A DNA stretch of 64,000 bases from Calothrix sp. NIES-2098 (GCA_002368175.1 AP018172.1:8063001-8127000); one strand, 5' to 3'. Positions 17,761-26,865 are shown, numbered from the stretch's first letter. Numbers and translations are program-made. Notes: a model not told the origin generated them from the sequence alone.

Positions 17761-18375
17761 ATGCAAGCAAGCACAAATCCCATTTACAACCATCCGCCTA
17801 CACCAAAGGCTCCAGCCTATCCCCCATCTGTCCCGCTTTCTGTGTACCGGGAATTAGCAACTGAGTTACAAACAGCACAGGCAAGGTTAGATGCGTTGAC
17901 TACGAAAAATCAGCAACTAACACAAGAAAATCAACTGCTACGTCAAGAAATGACTAAGCTTATTCAATCTTGTTTGCGGTTGCAAAAGTTGGTGGATTTT
18001 CCAGCCGCGCCGCCTAATGCACCTAGCAGTCCAGCAGCCCATACTGCTCCAAATACCAAAAATGCATCTCAGGTTGCTACAGAAGCACGTCCGCGCCAGC
18101 AAGTTTCGCGTCCGCGTCCACCTGCTGTTTCTGAAGTTCTAGAGAGTAAAAGCCGCCGTTCTTCAGCCTCTGTGCCTGTAGTGGAAATGATGCCTCCGAT
18201 CCCGCGACCTGTATTCATAGAAGAACAGGAGGTGAAATCTTATGGTTCTACTGAGTCTGAACCAAAGGAAGTTAGTGGTTGGTGGTTGGTCATTACCATT
18301 TTATTAATCATGCTAGCCGCTTTTAGTGCTGGATATTTGGTTGTACGACCCCTGTTTGAACATCAGAGTCGTTAG
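17761..18375 (+). CDS. Coiled-coil, proline-rich, C-terminally membrane-anchored protein
   Basis: A 204-residue protein in three parts. Residues 28-80 form a coiled coil (ELATELQTAQARLDALTTKN...). Residues 80-170 are a Pro/Ala/Ser linker with basic patches (RPRQQVSRPRPPAV, ESKSRRSS). Residues 176-197 are one membrane helix (WWLVITILLIMLAAFSAGYLVV) with a short tail. It would sit as a tail-anchored protein with its coiled coil in the cytoplasm. No named family recognised. It lies between thiD and glnB on the same strand, with a 330-base gap before glnB. Confidence 0.65.
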   Translation: MQASTNPIYNHPPTPKAPAYPPSVPLSVYRELATELQTAQARLDALTTKNQQLTQENQLLRQEMTKLIQSCLRLQKLVDFPAAPPNAPSSPAAHTAPNTKNASQVATEARPRQQVSRPRPPAVSEVLESKSRRSSASVPVVEMMPPIPRPVFIEEQEVKSYGSTESEPKEVSGWWLVITILLIMLAAFSAGYLVVRPLFEHQSR

Positions 18376-18704
18376 TTAAAAAACTCTATGTTTTGGCTAT
18401 AAATTAAAGATTCTCAAAAAATTTTGCTCTCAAAATCCTAAACTCAATCAGGGAATTTACCTATTTTTTATCATCAAAAATACATATTCTCATGTAAAAT
18501 TGAGGATTGTTTTTTCATGTCATAACCTCGAATACTATCGAATTTTAAAGACTTGCCGCTATCCGCTTCACAACTGTTACAACAGGTCATTTAAAATCGT
18601 AAATTATTACATATGTTTTTAAAATAGTTCTACTAGTTAAAGTGTCTGACAAGGGATCTGGTTAGATAAATAAACAAAGCTAGTAGATGCAAGGAGTCCA
18701 ATAC
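18376..18704. other. glnB upstream region
   Basis: About 330 AT-rich bases that must hold the glnB promoter. I find no exact NtcA site (GTA N8 TAC); the nearest is GTA N6 TAC at 18599-18610, two bases short. No gene or terminator hairpin is apparent. Confidence 0.4.
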
Positions 18705-19043
18705 ATGAAAAAAGTAGAAGCTATTATCCGTCCGTTTAAGCTTGATGAAGTAAAAATTGCTTTAGTCAATGCGGGTATTGTTGGCATGACTGTTTCTGAA
18801 GTTCGAGGCTTTGGCAGACAAAAAGGCCAAACAGAACGCTATCGCGGTTCTGAATACACCGTAGAGTTTCTACAAAAACTCAAAGTAGAAATCGTCGTTG
18901 ACGATAACCAAGTTGATATGGTGGTAGACAAAATTATTGCTGCCGCCCGCACTGGTGAAATTGGTGATGGTAAAATCTTCATCTCCCCTGTCGAACAAGT
19001 TGTTCGGATTCGCACCGGAGAAAAGAATACAGAAGCAGTTTAA
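18705..19043 (+). CDS. glnB: Nitrogen regulatory protein PII
   Basis: A 112-residue PII trimer subunit that senses 2-oxoglutarate and ATP/ADP and controls nitrogen assimilation (PipX/NtcA, N-acetylglutamate kinase, nitrate transport). It has MKKVEAIIRPFKLDEVKIAL, the T-loop GFGRQKGQTERYRGSEYTVEFL with the phosphorylatable serine in RYRGSEY, and the B/C-loop pieces AARTGEIGDGKIFISPVEQVVRIRTGE. The ATG at 18705 follows AAGGAG by 9 bases and gives the canonical N terminus; an upstream ATG at 18687 would add six residues. It is likely transcribed alone from the upstream region. Confidence 0.97.
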   Translation: MKKVEAIIRPFKLDEVKIALVNAGIVGMTVSEVRGFGRQKGQTERYRGSEYTVEFLQKLKVEIVVDDNQVDMVVDKIIAAARTGEIGDGKIFISPVEQVVRIRTGEKNTEAV

Positions 19044-19057
19044 AACTAAAAGCTGAG

Positions 19058-19160
19058 GTGTGAGGAGCCAGCACTAAAGACGGCTTTACCGTTGCAGGTG
19101 ACTGGCGTCATGCTGACCCATATTTGTAGCAATTGGCTTTGCTGAGTGGTAAGAGAAAAG
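19058..19160. repeat. Dispersed palindromic element (copy A)
   Basis: The words GAGGAGCCAG, GACTGGCG and GCTGAGT appear in order here and again at 29651-29707, with variable sequence between. The elements can fold on GCCAG/CTGGC. They look like members of a dispersed cyanobacterial palindromic repeat; the exact ends are unclear. Confidence 0.45.
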
Positions 19161-19171
19161 AGTTGATTGAC

Positions 19172-19756
19172 TCAAAGCTCAAAACTCAGCACTTCCAGTT
19201 GTGGGATTAAAGCTGTAAAAGCCTTACCTCGATGACTAAGCGACCTCTTCAACTGTGGTGTCATCTCAGCAAAGGTCAATTGTTTTTCAGGAATGTAAAA
19301 AATCGGGTCGTAGCCAAAACCACCATTACCGCGAGGCGCATGAAGAATTGTGCCCCGACAAATACCTTCGGTTTGGAGAACAATCTTACCATCAGGACTA
19401 GCGATCGCTACGACACAAACAAATTGTGCTTGTCGGTTTACTTCGGGGCCTAATTCGTTTAGCACCCTAGCAATGCGTTCTGAATCAGTTTTACCGTAAC
19501 GGGCAGAATACACCCCTGGTGCGCCATTTAAAGCATCTACTTGTAAGCCAGAGTCATCTGCTATTGCCCAGTTTCCTGTAGCTTGAGCAATTTGGGAGGC
19601 TTTCAAACAAGCGTTGGCGGCAAATGTGTCGCCTGTCTCTTCAATTTCTAATTCGTCTGGTTTCAGGGTTAATTCCCAACCAGAATTAGCCAGATAAGCT
19701 TGCATTTCTCGTAACTTACCTGGGTTTCCTGTGGCTACTACAAGTAGTTTAGTCAT
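19172..19756 (-). CDS. rdgB: dITP/XTP pyrophosphatase (RdgB/HAM1)
   Basis: A 194-residue enzyme that hydrolyses non-canonical purine triphosphates (ITP, XTP) to monophosphates and so keeps them out of DNA and RNA. It carries ATGNPGKLREMQ at the N terminus, the metal/base-binding ADDSGLQVDALNGAPGVYSA, GFGYDPIFY and the C-terminal SHRGKAF. Length is normal. It is followed in the same direction by nothing closer than glnB (convergent) and preceded by the phosphoglucomutase gene, with a tract of CATTGGTCATTTGTC repeats in the 80-base gap. Confidence 0.94.
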   Translation of the reverse strand: MTKLLVVATGNPGKLREMQAYLANSGWELTLKPDELEIEETGDTFAANACLKASQIAQATGNWAIADDSGLQVDALNGAPGVYSARYGKTDSERIARVLNELGPEVNRQAQFVCVVAIASPDGKIVLQTEGICRGTILHAPRGNGGFGYDPIFYIPEKQLTFAEMTPQLKRSLSHRGKAFTALIPQLEVLSFEL

Positions 19757-19830
19757 TGGTCATTTGTCATTGGGCATTGGTCATTTGTCATTAGTCATTT
19801 GTTTTTTGACTATTGACTCTAGACTATTGA
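19755..19830. repeat. Short tandem repeat (TCATTTGTCATT..)
   Basis: About 75 bases built from GTCATTTGTCATTGGGCATTG-type units then TTGACTATTGACTC units, between rdgB and the phosphoglucomutase gene. This is the heptamer class typical of Nostocales intergenic DNA. Confidence 0.65.
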
Positions 19831-19836
19831 CTAATT

Positions 19837-21273
19837 TTACTCTGCCCACTGTTTCGCCCACGCAAGAGTTTGATGTACGCGATCGAGTGTGGTGGCTTCG
19901 CAGTAAAGGCGTAAAACTGGTTCAGTACCGCTAAAACGGATCATTAACCAGCTTTTGTCAGCCAGCCGGAATTTATAGCCGTCAATAGTTTGGCAATCAA
20001 TTACAGCTTGTCCAGCAATTTCCGTTAAAGGTTGAGTTTGCATCTGTTGTAAAAGACGCGATCGCACTTCCATACTCGCTAGCGGCAAATCGATGCGATC
20101 GTATGCGGAAGTGAACCCTGTTTGCTGCTGTAAGTGCTGGTAATATTCACCTAAATCTAAGCCAGATTCGACAATAGCTTCTAGTACATACAATGCCGAT
20201 AGCAGTGCGTCCCGTTCGGGAATATGGCTACCATAGCCGATTCCGCCTGACTCTTCACCGCCTAGCAATACCTCTGCTGCTAACATTCTGTCAGCAATGT
20301 ATTTGTAACCAACAGGTGTCTCATACACTGACAGGTGATGTAGTGCTGCTACAAGCGGAATTAAGTCAGAACCACTGACTGTTTTGACAATTTCACCAGT
20401 AAAACCACGCCGTAAGGTCAAATGGTCAATTAATATCGGGATTAAGACTTGCGAACTCAAGAAGTTGGCGTTGCCATCGACGGCTGCTATACGATCGCAG
20501 TCTCCATCAAATACTAACCCCACCGCTAAATCAGTTTTATTGCTTTCTCGGTGATTTTTGATGACTGTAAATAGCTGTGACAGATATTTAGGCAAGGGTT
20601 CTGGCGCACCACCACCAAATAAAGGATCGCGATCGCTGTTGATTTCATGAATGCGATCGCCTAATAGTCTTGCCAATCCGCTAGCCGCTGCCCCATGCAT
20701 CACATCAGCAAAGACAGTCAGTTTACCAGCAGCTATGGCATCGCGAATTTTAGCAATATCAACTTTGCCTTCTAAGCCTGCGGTATAACTGGGCCAGGGG
20801 TCAAACTTCTCTAACTTCCCTGGTGTAGCTGCCTCTGCTACTCCTTCAGGTAACAGTGTTTCTATTTCTTTGGTAACTTCTGGCGATACCGAACCCCCAA
20901 AATATCCCTTGACTTTTAAGCCTAGATATGCACCCGGATTATGGCTAGCGGTAATTACCAGCGCCCCCAAAGCATTGAGTTGTTTCGCCGCCCAGCTAAA
21001 AGCGGGAGTGGGTGCATAGCTTTCACTGAGTAGCACATCAAATCCTACGGCGGTGACAGCATTTGCCACAGTACGGGCAAAGTCTTCCGCCATAAATCGG
21101 CGATCGTAACCGACAATAATTTTCCGGCTACCTACAATAGAAAAATAAGTATCATATAATACTTTTGCGGCGACTGGGGCAACCAAGGCTAGGCGTTCAA
21201 AGGTGAATTCATCACCAATCACACCTCGCCAGCCGTCTGTACCAAATTTGATGGAGTTCGCTACAACTGGCAT
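19837..21273 (-). CDS. Phosphoglucomutase/phosphomannomutase family protein
   Basis: A 478-residue alpha-D-phosphohexomutase. It shows FGTDGWRGVIGDEF at the N terminus, the phosphoserine loop ITASHNPGAYLGLK (about residue 110), the Mg-binding DGDCDRIA (about 253), the sugar-binding loop GEESGG (about 343) and the phosphate loop RFSGTEPVLRLY near the C terminus. These enzymes interconvert hexose 1- and 6-phosphates for glycogen, sucrose or nucleotide-sugar synthesis. Substrate choice (glucose, mannose or glucosamine) cannot be settled by eye. GGAGG-like sequence precedes the ATG. Confidence 0.92.
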   Translation of the reverse strand: MPVVANSIKFGTDGWRGVIGDEFTFERLALVAPVAAKVLYDTYFSIVGSRKIIVGYDRRFMAEDFARTVANAVTAVGFDVLLSESYAPTPAFSWAAKQLNALGALVITASHNPGAYLGLKVKGYFGGSVSPEVTKEIETLLPEGVAEAATPGKLEKFDPWPSYTAGLEGKVDIAKIRDAIAAGKLTVFADVMHGAAASGLARLLGDRIHEINSDRDPLFGGGAPEPLPKYLSQLFTVIKNHRESNKTDLAVGLVFDGDCDRIAAVDGNANFLSSQVLIPILIDHLTLRRGFTGEIVKTVSGSDLIPLVAALHHLSVYETPVGYKYIADRMLAAEVLLGGEESGGIGYGSHIPERDALLSALYVLEAIVESGLDLGEYYQHLQQQTGFTSAYDRIDLPLASMEVRSRLLQQMQTQPLTEIAGQAVIDCQTIDGYKFRLADKSWLMIRFSGTEPVLRLYCEATTLDRVHQTLAWAKQWAE

Positions 21274-21633
21274 GGAGGTTTCCTAAATTTTTACCTGAGG
21301 ATTCTACCATTTATACAGTAGCCTGTGTAAAAAAGAATATAGTGTTATGGGTATAATTGCTACTCAGCAGTTACAAAATCTAAGCGAACAAATTTGCTTT
21401 TAGATTCAGCTAAGTGCTAGTAAAACTTTGTATTACTCTTGTTTTTGCTGAATAATTTTAAGAAATATGCCCTAAAACAGCTTGATTAGAATTATCTCAA
21501 ATATCAGTAATAATATCGACTCCAGATCAAATTACGCCTACTGGGAAATATATAAATATTAATAATCCTTAATAGTGTTAGCTATTAAGGATTGTACGTA
21601 GGAGCAAAAGATGCTCAACACCCTGATTTTTCC
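21274..21633. other. Intergenic gap with hairpin, no gene recognised
   Basis: About 360 AT-rich bases between the phosphoglucomutase start and the stop of the ParR-like gene. Apart from the hairpin at 21564-21593 I see nothing that looks coding or RNA-like. The promoter of the phosphoglucomutase gene should be here. Confidence 0.4.
21564..21593 (-). terminator. Perfect 12-bp hairpin after the ParMR-like operon
   Basis: Bases 21564-21575 (AATCCTTAATAG) pair exactly with 21582-21593 (CTATTAAGGATT) around TGTTAG. It lies about 40 bases past the stop of the second gene and on the minus strand is followed by an AT-rich tract without a clean T run, so it is a likely transcript end or stabilising hairpin. 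Confidence 0.55.
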
Positions 21634-22131
21634 TTAAAAATCATCGAGAAACTGACTAAGTCGGCTAATCACCGGGTCAACCTCTTGAGGAGGAGGGGGA
21701 GGCGCAGAATAAGTCGTATTATGGACTACTTCTGGTACTGATGTTGCTGGGGTTGGAGACTGAATCACTACTGGTCGTTCAGCGACCATGATAGCCAAAT
21801 GAGCAACCTGTTGAGTCAGTTGTAGAATCTGGTGTTCCATTGACTCCAAACGATGAGATTCCTTGGCAAAAAAGCGTTCCTCAAGGTCAGCCAGTTGATT
21901 TTGCAGTTTACCGATTTGTTGTTCAACCGCTTCTGTTGATGCTGTTTGCGGACCAGGTTTTACTGATTCCGGTACACATAGAGATTGCCATAGAGCCTCT
22001 TTGCAGAGGTCGCTGAAAGTTTTATCGACTTGTTTCTCCAAATAGCTTTCTACAAGAGCCAACAAGCTTTCATCAGCAACCCCTGGATTGAACGTGACCG
22101 ATTTCACTACTTTTTTTGACCATTGGAACAT
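21634..22131 (-). CDS. ParR-like adaptor partner of the actin-like protein (CorR-like)
   Basis: A 165-residue protein encoded 5 bases after the actin-like gene. The N terminus MFQWSKKVVKSVTFN could form a basic amphipathic helix. Residues 15-55 (VADESLLALVESYLEKQVDKTFSDLCKEALWQSL) look like a ribbon-helix-helix/ParR-like DNA-binding or dimer domain. Residues 70-118 are a coiled coil (EQQIGKLQNQLADLEERFF...), then a Pro-rich linker, ending in a short C-terminal helix VISRLSQFLDDF. ParR proteins bind their actin (ParM) through a C-terminal peptide, so the conserved tail fits that role. I recall recent work on an Anabaena chromosomal ParMR-derived cytoskeleton (CorMR); this pair may be its orthologue. 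Confidence 0.7.
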   Translation of the reverse strand: MFQWSKKVVKSVTFNPGVADESLLALVESYLEKQVDKTFSDLCKEALWQSLCVPESVKPGPQTASTEAVEQQIGKLQNQLADLEERFFAKESHRLESMEHQILQLTQQVAHLAIMVAERPVVIQSPTPATSVPEVVHNTTYSAPPPPPQEVDPVISRLSQFLDDF

Positions 22132-22136
22132 CAGTT

Positions 22137-23285
22137 TTAAGCCCTAGAAGAGCGAACGGCTGATAATTGCGCCTCTCCATAAATATACTGCCCCAAGGCA
22201 TTAGCTTGTCTGGTAGGCGCAGCTAAATAAGCGTTAATTTTAGCTTCCTTTAGCAGACGTTGTACATCTTCCCAGAAGAATTGACCACCCCCTCCGGTGA
22301 TAATCACATCAGTAACGCGCTCTGGCAACCATGCTAGTACGCGACTACAAATTTCTCTAGAAAACATCTCTGTAAGGTTAGGGAGAAAATCATCTAGATT
22401 AGTAGGCTTACTTGCACCTTTGGGACGGTAGAATCTTTCGCCTTTTGGTTTATTGACAGCAGAAATCAATGCTAGAGATTGGCTATCAGCCCCCTCGATT
22501 TCAGCGGCTACGAGTTCATAAAACTTATTCATCCCGAAATCTTCACTCTTAGAAGCGCCTCGGGCAAAGCGGAAGTTATCTACCATCAAAAGATCGATGG
22601 TTTGATGTCCAATATCGACGATCGCAACTGAGATTTTCGTAAAATCGGGAACAGCTGCACCTTTTTGAGGTTGAGCTTCCGACCAGAGCAGGCTACCATA
22701 GCCTTCTGGCATTACCCAAACTTTATTGATATTTAAGTTTACAGATTCGCCGCGGAAGTTTAAAACATGGGGGCCAGTGACTGCACTAATCAACTGTGCT
22801 TTTTCTTTTTCAAACTGTTCTAAAGACAGAAAAGGTAGACCCAGTACGACGGAGATATCGTCTTTGAGTTTAAAATAGCCGGCACATGCTAATACCTTTA
22901 CTAGTGCATCCTCTACTTTAGATTGACCGACTCCTAGATTAGCCCCAAAGTCTGCTGCTAACTGACCGACGGCATAACCACTACCTTGATATTCCAACCA
23001 TAAATCCATTAAAGGATCGGTAGCTCTAGCTTCAAAAACACCTCCACGTACCTGTTCTATTGACATTTGCTTAACGTTTGCAGGTACGAACACTACATTA
23101 TTTGGTTCGCGGCTGACACAAGTTTTGGTAGAAGTTCTGCCTAAATCAACGCTGAGAATAGCCTTACCGGAAAAGGTACTTGGCTTGGGAGTAGTAGGAG
23201 CATTGATCGGGGTGGATGCTGATACCCTATTCATGGGTATCGCAGCGGCATTAATTGGGGTGGCGGCGGAAGGTTGGTCTGTCAT
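22137..23285 (-). CDS. ParM/StbA-type actin-like ATPase (CorM-like), chromosomal
   Basis: A 382-residue actin-fold protein. After a Pro/Ala/Thr-rich N-terminal extension (1-40), the phosphate-1 motif ILSVDLGRTSTKTCV (about 48-62), the phosphate-2 motif VAIVDIGHQTIDLLMV (about 225) and the adenosine motif VIITGGGGQFFW (about 340) are all present. ParM filaments separate low-copy plasmids. Here the gene sits among housekeeping genes with no replication or partition genes nearby, which fits a chromosomal cytoskeletal role. It is tightly coupled to the ParR-like gene (5-base gap). The DedA gene follows upstream on the same strand after 210 bases. Confidence 0.85.
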   Translation of the reverse strand: MTDQPSAATPINAAAIPMNRVSASTPINAPTTPKPSTFSGKAILSVDLGRTSTKTCVSREPNNVVFVPANVKQMSIEQVRGGVFEARATDPLMDLWLEYQGSGYAVGQLAADFGANLGVGQSKVEDALVKVLACAGYFKLKDDISVVLGLPFLSLEQFEKEKAQLISAVTGPHVLNFRGESVNLNINKVWVMPEGYGSLLWSEAQPQKGAAVPDFTKISVAIVDIGHQTIDLLMVDNFRFARGASKSEDFGMNKFYELVAAEIEGADSQSLALISAVNKPKGERFYRPKGASKPTNLDDFLPNLTEMFSREICSRVLAWLPERVTDVIITGGGGQFFWEDVQRLLKEAKINAYLAAPTRQANALGQYIYGEAQLSAVRSSRA

Positions 23286-23495
23286 AAAAGCTCCTAGTCC
23301 TAACTTAACTGTAAAAAGTTATCCTGCTCAATCGTACAAAAATGGGAATTACCAGAAATTTCAGGCTGCGTCAAGTGTAGCTAGAAATACGCAAAAAATT
23401 AAGTCAGGCGATCGCGAATCTAGCATTATTGGGGATAGTTTAGGCCAATATTATGTATATTTAACACCTATTTTGCCGCCAAAAGCCTATGTATT

Positions 23496-24110
23496 TTATT
23501 TTCTAGTGCTTTTACGCTTGCGTTTGAACACCCAAACAGCAAATGCCAGAACCAGGCTCCCAAGAACGATTTTTGATACGGGAGCAAGGTACTTGTCCAC
23601 AAGTTCATACTGACTACCCAACAAGTATCCTGAGTATGTTAGCAAACATACCCAAGCAGCGCTACCCAGCGTAGTGTAAATTAGGAAAGGAAGCAAGGGC
23701 ATATTGCTAATACCTGCCGGAACAGAAATTAAAGTACGGATTCCTGGTACCAGACGCCCTATAAGTACAGCTTTACTACCTTTTTTATTAAACCAGTGCT
23801 TTGCTTTGATAATATCTTTACTAGATATAGCAATCCATTTACCATATTTGTCAGCCCAAGTTTTCAAACGCTTTTCACCTAAAAACTTTCCTGGGTAGTA
23901 CCAGATGAGGGCACCTAATACAGAACCGAAAAGTCCGGCGAAAAATACGCCAAAAATATTTAATTTTTCTGGAGTTGCCCTCGCAGTAAATCCTGCCAGT
24001 GGCATAATTAGCTCTGATGGAATCGGGGGAAACAGATTCTCTAAAAACATCAACAGAGCAATACCCCAATATCCTAGGGAGTTGATGGTGTGAACTATCC
24101 ATTCAAGCAT
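23496..24110 (-). CDS. DedA family (VTT/SNARE-associated) membrane protein
   Basis: A 204-residue polytopic inner-membrane protein. It has the DedA signatures FLENLFPPIPSELIMPLAGF (residues 22-41), GALIWYYPGKFLGEKRL and RLVPGIRTLISVPAGISNMPLLPFL (about 119-143), followed by an amphipathic and a last membrane helix and a basic tail (KRKRKSTRK). DedA proteins are lipid transporters or scramblases, e.g. of undecaprenyl phosphate, driven by the proton motive force; conserved acidic and arginine residues are present. It is read in the same direction as the ParMR-like genes but 210 bases away. Confidence 0.9.
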   Translation of the reverse strand: MLEWIVHTINSLGYWGIALLMFLENLFPPIPSELIMPLAGFTARATPEKLNIFGVFFAGLFGSVLGALIWYYPGKFLGEKRLKTWADKYGKWIAISSKDIIKAKHWFNKKGSKAVLIGRLVPGIRTLISVPAGISNMPLLPFLIYTTLGSAAWVCLLTYSGYLLGSQYELVDKYLAPVSKIVLGSLVLAFAVWVFKRKRKSTRK

Positions 24111-24273
24111 CAGTCAATTCCTTGTAACTGCTAAATTAATTTGCTGGCTAAATTTGGCGTTAGCTTTTTCAAAATTTAATTTTCTGCGCTGACTGGAGCC
24201 AAAATAATTTGGCGTGAATAACAGTGCCAATTACACTGAAGAAATTAGGCGCAAAAGATCTAAGGCTCATGAG

Positions 24274-24313
24274 AAAAGGCAAAAATCAAAAATTCTTTTG
24301 ACTTTTGCCTTTT
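24274..24313 (-). terminator. Hairpin after the Gfo/Idh/MocA gene
   Basis: Bases 24274-24291 pair with 24296-24313 (AAAAGGCAAAA.TCAAAA against TTTTGA.TTTTGCCTTTT) with one mismatch and a 4-base loop. It lies about 25 bases past the stop at 24337 on the minus strand. It may be a terminator, though the words also resemble the local heptamer repeats. Confidence 0.5.
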
Positions 24314-24336
24314 GATTTCTATCTTCCCCTACGTAT

Positions 24337-25419
24337 CTAGACTGTTGGGGTTAATGATTGCACTCTTGATTCCGATTGCCAATCTAATGGGTTCCAAACC
24401 CGATCTTCTAAAGCCATCTGCTCAATTAAACTTGCTAATCTTAAAGCTTTAAGGGCTTGTTCGCCACCGACTGATGGTTGATTGCCACCGTGGACGCAGT
24501 TGACAAAATGTTCTAACTCTGCACTTAGAGGTTGAATATTAGTTGTATAAACTTTCTCAATCAAACCATCTTGGCGATAAAGTACTTGCCGATGATCGTT
24601 TAGAGAATTGGCATTCATTTGTCGATGAATCAAAATCTCATTTTTGAGAAAATCCGCTTCAGTGAATGAATTTTTACAATGGGCAACAATCCGACGAATT
24701 TTTCTATGGGTAACTTTGCTGGCAGTTAAAGTTGCTACAATCCCATTAGCGAATCCTAAGGTGGCAGTTACGTAATCTAAATAACCAGAGTCTAGTGCCC
24801 GGCTACCGCTAGCAGTCAACTTTACTACTGGGGAGGCAGCTAATTCTAGAAGTAGGTCAATGTCATGGATCATTAAATCAAGTACGACAGAAACATCGTT
24901 AGCCCGATCTGAATAAGGACTCATCCGATGGGCTTCTATTGCCAACAATTCCTCAGTTTTTAGCACTTTGCTTAATTCACGAAATGCTGGATTGAAGCGC
25001 TCAATATGACCTACTTGAAGAATACACTGAGATTCGGCTGCGGCGTTAACTAGGGATTCTGCCTCAGAAATACTGGCAGCAATTGGTTTTTCAATTAAAA
25101 CGTGAATTCCTGCGAGTAGACAGTTGATACCGACGGCATAATGCAGACGAGTCGGAACAGCAATGCAAACTGCTTCCACATGGGGGAGTAGGTCACAATA
25201 ATCTTCAAAGAATTTGACCTTATATTTGCTAGCTGTTTCTAATCCTCTCTCGACGTTAATATCTGAAACACCGACCAGTTCAACATCTTTCATTGAACTC
25301 AAGACTCGGGTATGATGTTGCCCCATGTTACCCACTCCAATTACGCCTATGCGAATTGGTCGTGGTTGGTTGCGCTGTGTATATAGATTTGGTTCTGCCA
25401 CTGACATGCTATCTTGCAC
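24337..25419 (-). CDS. Gfo/Idh/MocA family NAD(P)-dependent oxidoreductase
   Basis: About 360 residues. The Rossmann motif IGVIGVGNMGQHHTRVL lies near the N terminus, then ICIAVPTRLHYAVGINCLLAGIHVLIEKPIA with the EKP catalytic lysine, and the GFO C-terminal domain with DVVLDLMIHDIDLLLEL, which carries a metal- or substrate-binding histidine pair. Family members oxidise or isomerise sugars, inositol or nucleotide sugars. The substrate cannot be told here. The frame opens at a TTG (25443); I chose the GTG at 25419 because GAGGAG stands 9 bases before it, while an ATG at 25407 is also possible. Divergent from queC across a 600-base gap. Confidence 0.88.
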   Translation of the reverse strand: MQDSMSVAEPNLYTQRNQPRPIRIGVIGVGNMGQHHTRVLSSMKDVELVGVSDINVERGLETASKYKVKFFEDYCDLLPHVEAVCIAVPTRLHYAVGINCLLAGIHVLIEKPIAASISEAESLVNAAAESQCILQVGHIERFNPAFRELSKVLKTEELLAIEAHRMSPYSDRANDVSVVLDLMIHDIDLLLELAASPVVKLTASGSRALDSGYLDYVTATLGFANGIVATLTASKVTHRKIRRIVAHCKNSFTEADFLKNEILIHRQMNANSLNDHRQVLYRQDGLIEKVYTTNIQPLSAELEHFVNCVHGGNQPSVGGEQALKALRLASLIEQMALEDRVWNPLDWQSESRVQSLTPTV

Positions 25420-26034
25420 TATGATTCTCTCCTCAACCACCAAATTTAGAGACGCTACGGTCGTTGGCCTTTATACTTAACTGCCAGTTACGATCCGTCT
25501 AAAACCATCCAGATGGTAACATAGAGGTTCTATTTATGAAGAATTTCAAAGTTTGTTATGGGTTCCCGTAATCTGAGTATGTTTTGTATATTCACTTCGC
25601 CATTGCTTAATTTTTTACACTTTACAGAAAATCTAATATGTCTTCTTATTAACTTAAGAATCTAAGTAATACTTAAGAGGAAATTAGCCAGATGGTATTT
25701 AAGTAATTAATTACCTGGATCGATATCTGATTGATAAAATTAGAATTTATCAATTTTTTTGTGTGTAAAAATACAGAAAAGTAAAAACGTCATACTGAGA
25801 TTTGTCTGCATGAAAATTTTAAGAATTTATGAATAACGATCGCCACTGATACACTTTAATAATTTTTACATAATTAACCGCAATTCTTGCAGATTGTGCT
25901 GTGCAATTTTTAGAACACACTAAAATATTGAGCTTACCGATTTTAGGAAGTCATTGAGACTACGATCGCCAACAGGTCTACAAAGCCTCTAGGAATCAGA
26001 TTTAGCGATTAGAAATCCAAAATTTACAACCACA
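25420..26034. other. Divergent intergenic gap, no feature recognised
   Basis: About 600 AT-rich bases between the oxidoreductase and queC. No gene-like frame, tRNA or strong terminator is visible. I looked for a preQ1-type riboswitch before queC and did not recognise one. Confidence 0.4.
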
Positions 26035-26712
26035 ATGAAAGCTGTAATTCTCTTATCTGGGGGATTGGACTCTTCCACAATCTTGTACCAAGCTAAAGCT
26101 GAGGGCTATGAGTGTCACGCCCTTTCCTTTGATTATCGGCAGCGACATCAGCGGGAGTTACAGTCTGCCTTGTTGGTAGCGCAAAAAGCTGGGGTGGCAA
26201 AACATCAAGTAGTGAATTTCGACTTACGACAATGGGGTGGTTCGGCACTCACAGACGATCGCATTGATTTACCAGAGGAGCGTTCTCTAGATGAAATGTC
26301 TCAAAACATACCTGTAACCTATGTACCTGCCCGAAATACTATTTTTTTAAGTTTTGCCCTCGCCTACTCAGAAGCGATCGCTGCACAGCGGGTCTACATC
26401 GGCGTTAATGCCTTAGATTACTCTGGTTATCCTGATTGCCGCCCAGACTATATCCAGGCGATGCAAGAAGTTTTTCGTTTAGGAACAAAACAAGGACGGG
26501 AGGGAGAACCTATTACTATCGCTGCACCCTTGATTAACCTGAAAAAAACCGAAATTATCCAGCTAGGTAATCAACTGGGTGTTCCTTGGGAACTCACATG
26601 GTCTTGTTATGCAGGTGCTGATGTCGCCTGTGGTGTTTGTGATTCTTGTCGCTTAAGGTTAGCAGCTTTTGCAGAATTAGGATTAAAAGATCCTATTCTC
26701 TATGCCCAGTAG
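26035..26712 (+). CDS. queC: 7-cyano-7-deazaguanine synthase
   Basis: A 225-residue enzyme that converts 7-carboxy-7-deazaguanine to preQ0 with ATP and ammonia in queuosine synthesis. The PP-loop ILLSGGLDSSTILYQAKAEG is at residues 5-24, FVPARN-like YVPARNTIFLSFALAYSEA is in the middle, and the C-terminal zinc site is CYAGADVACGVCDSCRLR. Length is normal. The later-acting QueF reductase is also in this window (47327-47719) but not linked. It is followed by GAGTGTGG and heptamer repeats. Confidence 0.96.
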   Translation: MKAVILLSGGLDSSTILYQAKAEGYECHALSFDYRQRHQRELQSALLVAQKAGVAKHQVVNFDLRQWGGSALTDDRIDLPEERSLDEMSQNIPVTYVPARNTIFLSFALAYSEAIAAQRVYIGVNALDYSGYPDCRPDYIQAMQEVFRLGTKQGREGEPITIAAPLINLKKTEIIQLGNQLGVPWELTWSCYAGADVACGVCDSCRLRLAAFAELGLKDPILYAQ

Positions 26713-26865
26713 AGTGGTGGAGATGAGGGAGTGTGGTGAGTGTGGGGAGAAAGGGGACAAGGAAGATAGAGGAGACAAGAGAGATGAGAAGAAATCATTC
26801 ATGACTATTGCCTTTTGACACTTGACCCTTGACTGTGGACTTTTGACCTTTGACAAATGCCCCAA

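Noticed and set aside
18599..18610. GTAAATTATTAC upstream of glnB as an NtcA site
   Set aside because: The NtcA consensus has eight bases between GTA and TAC; this has six, and no -10 box at the proper distance is evident.
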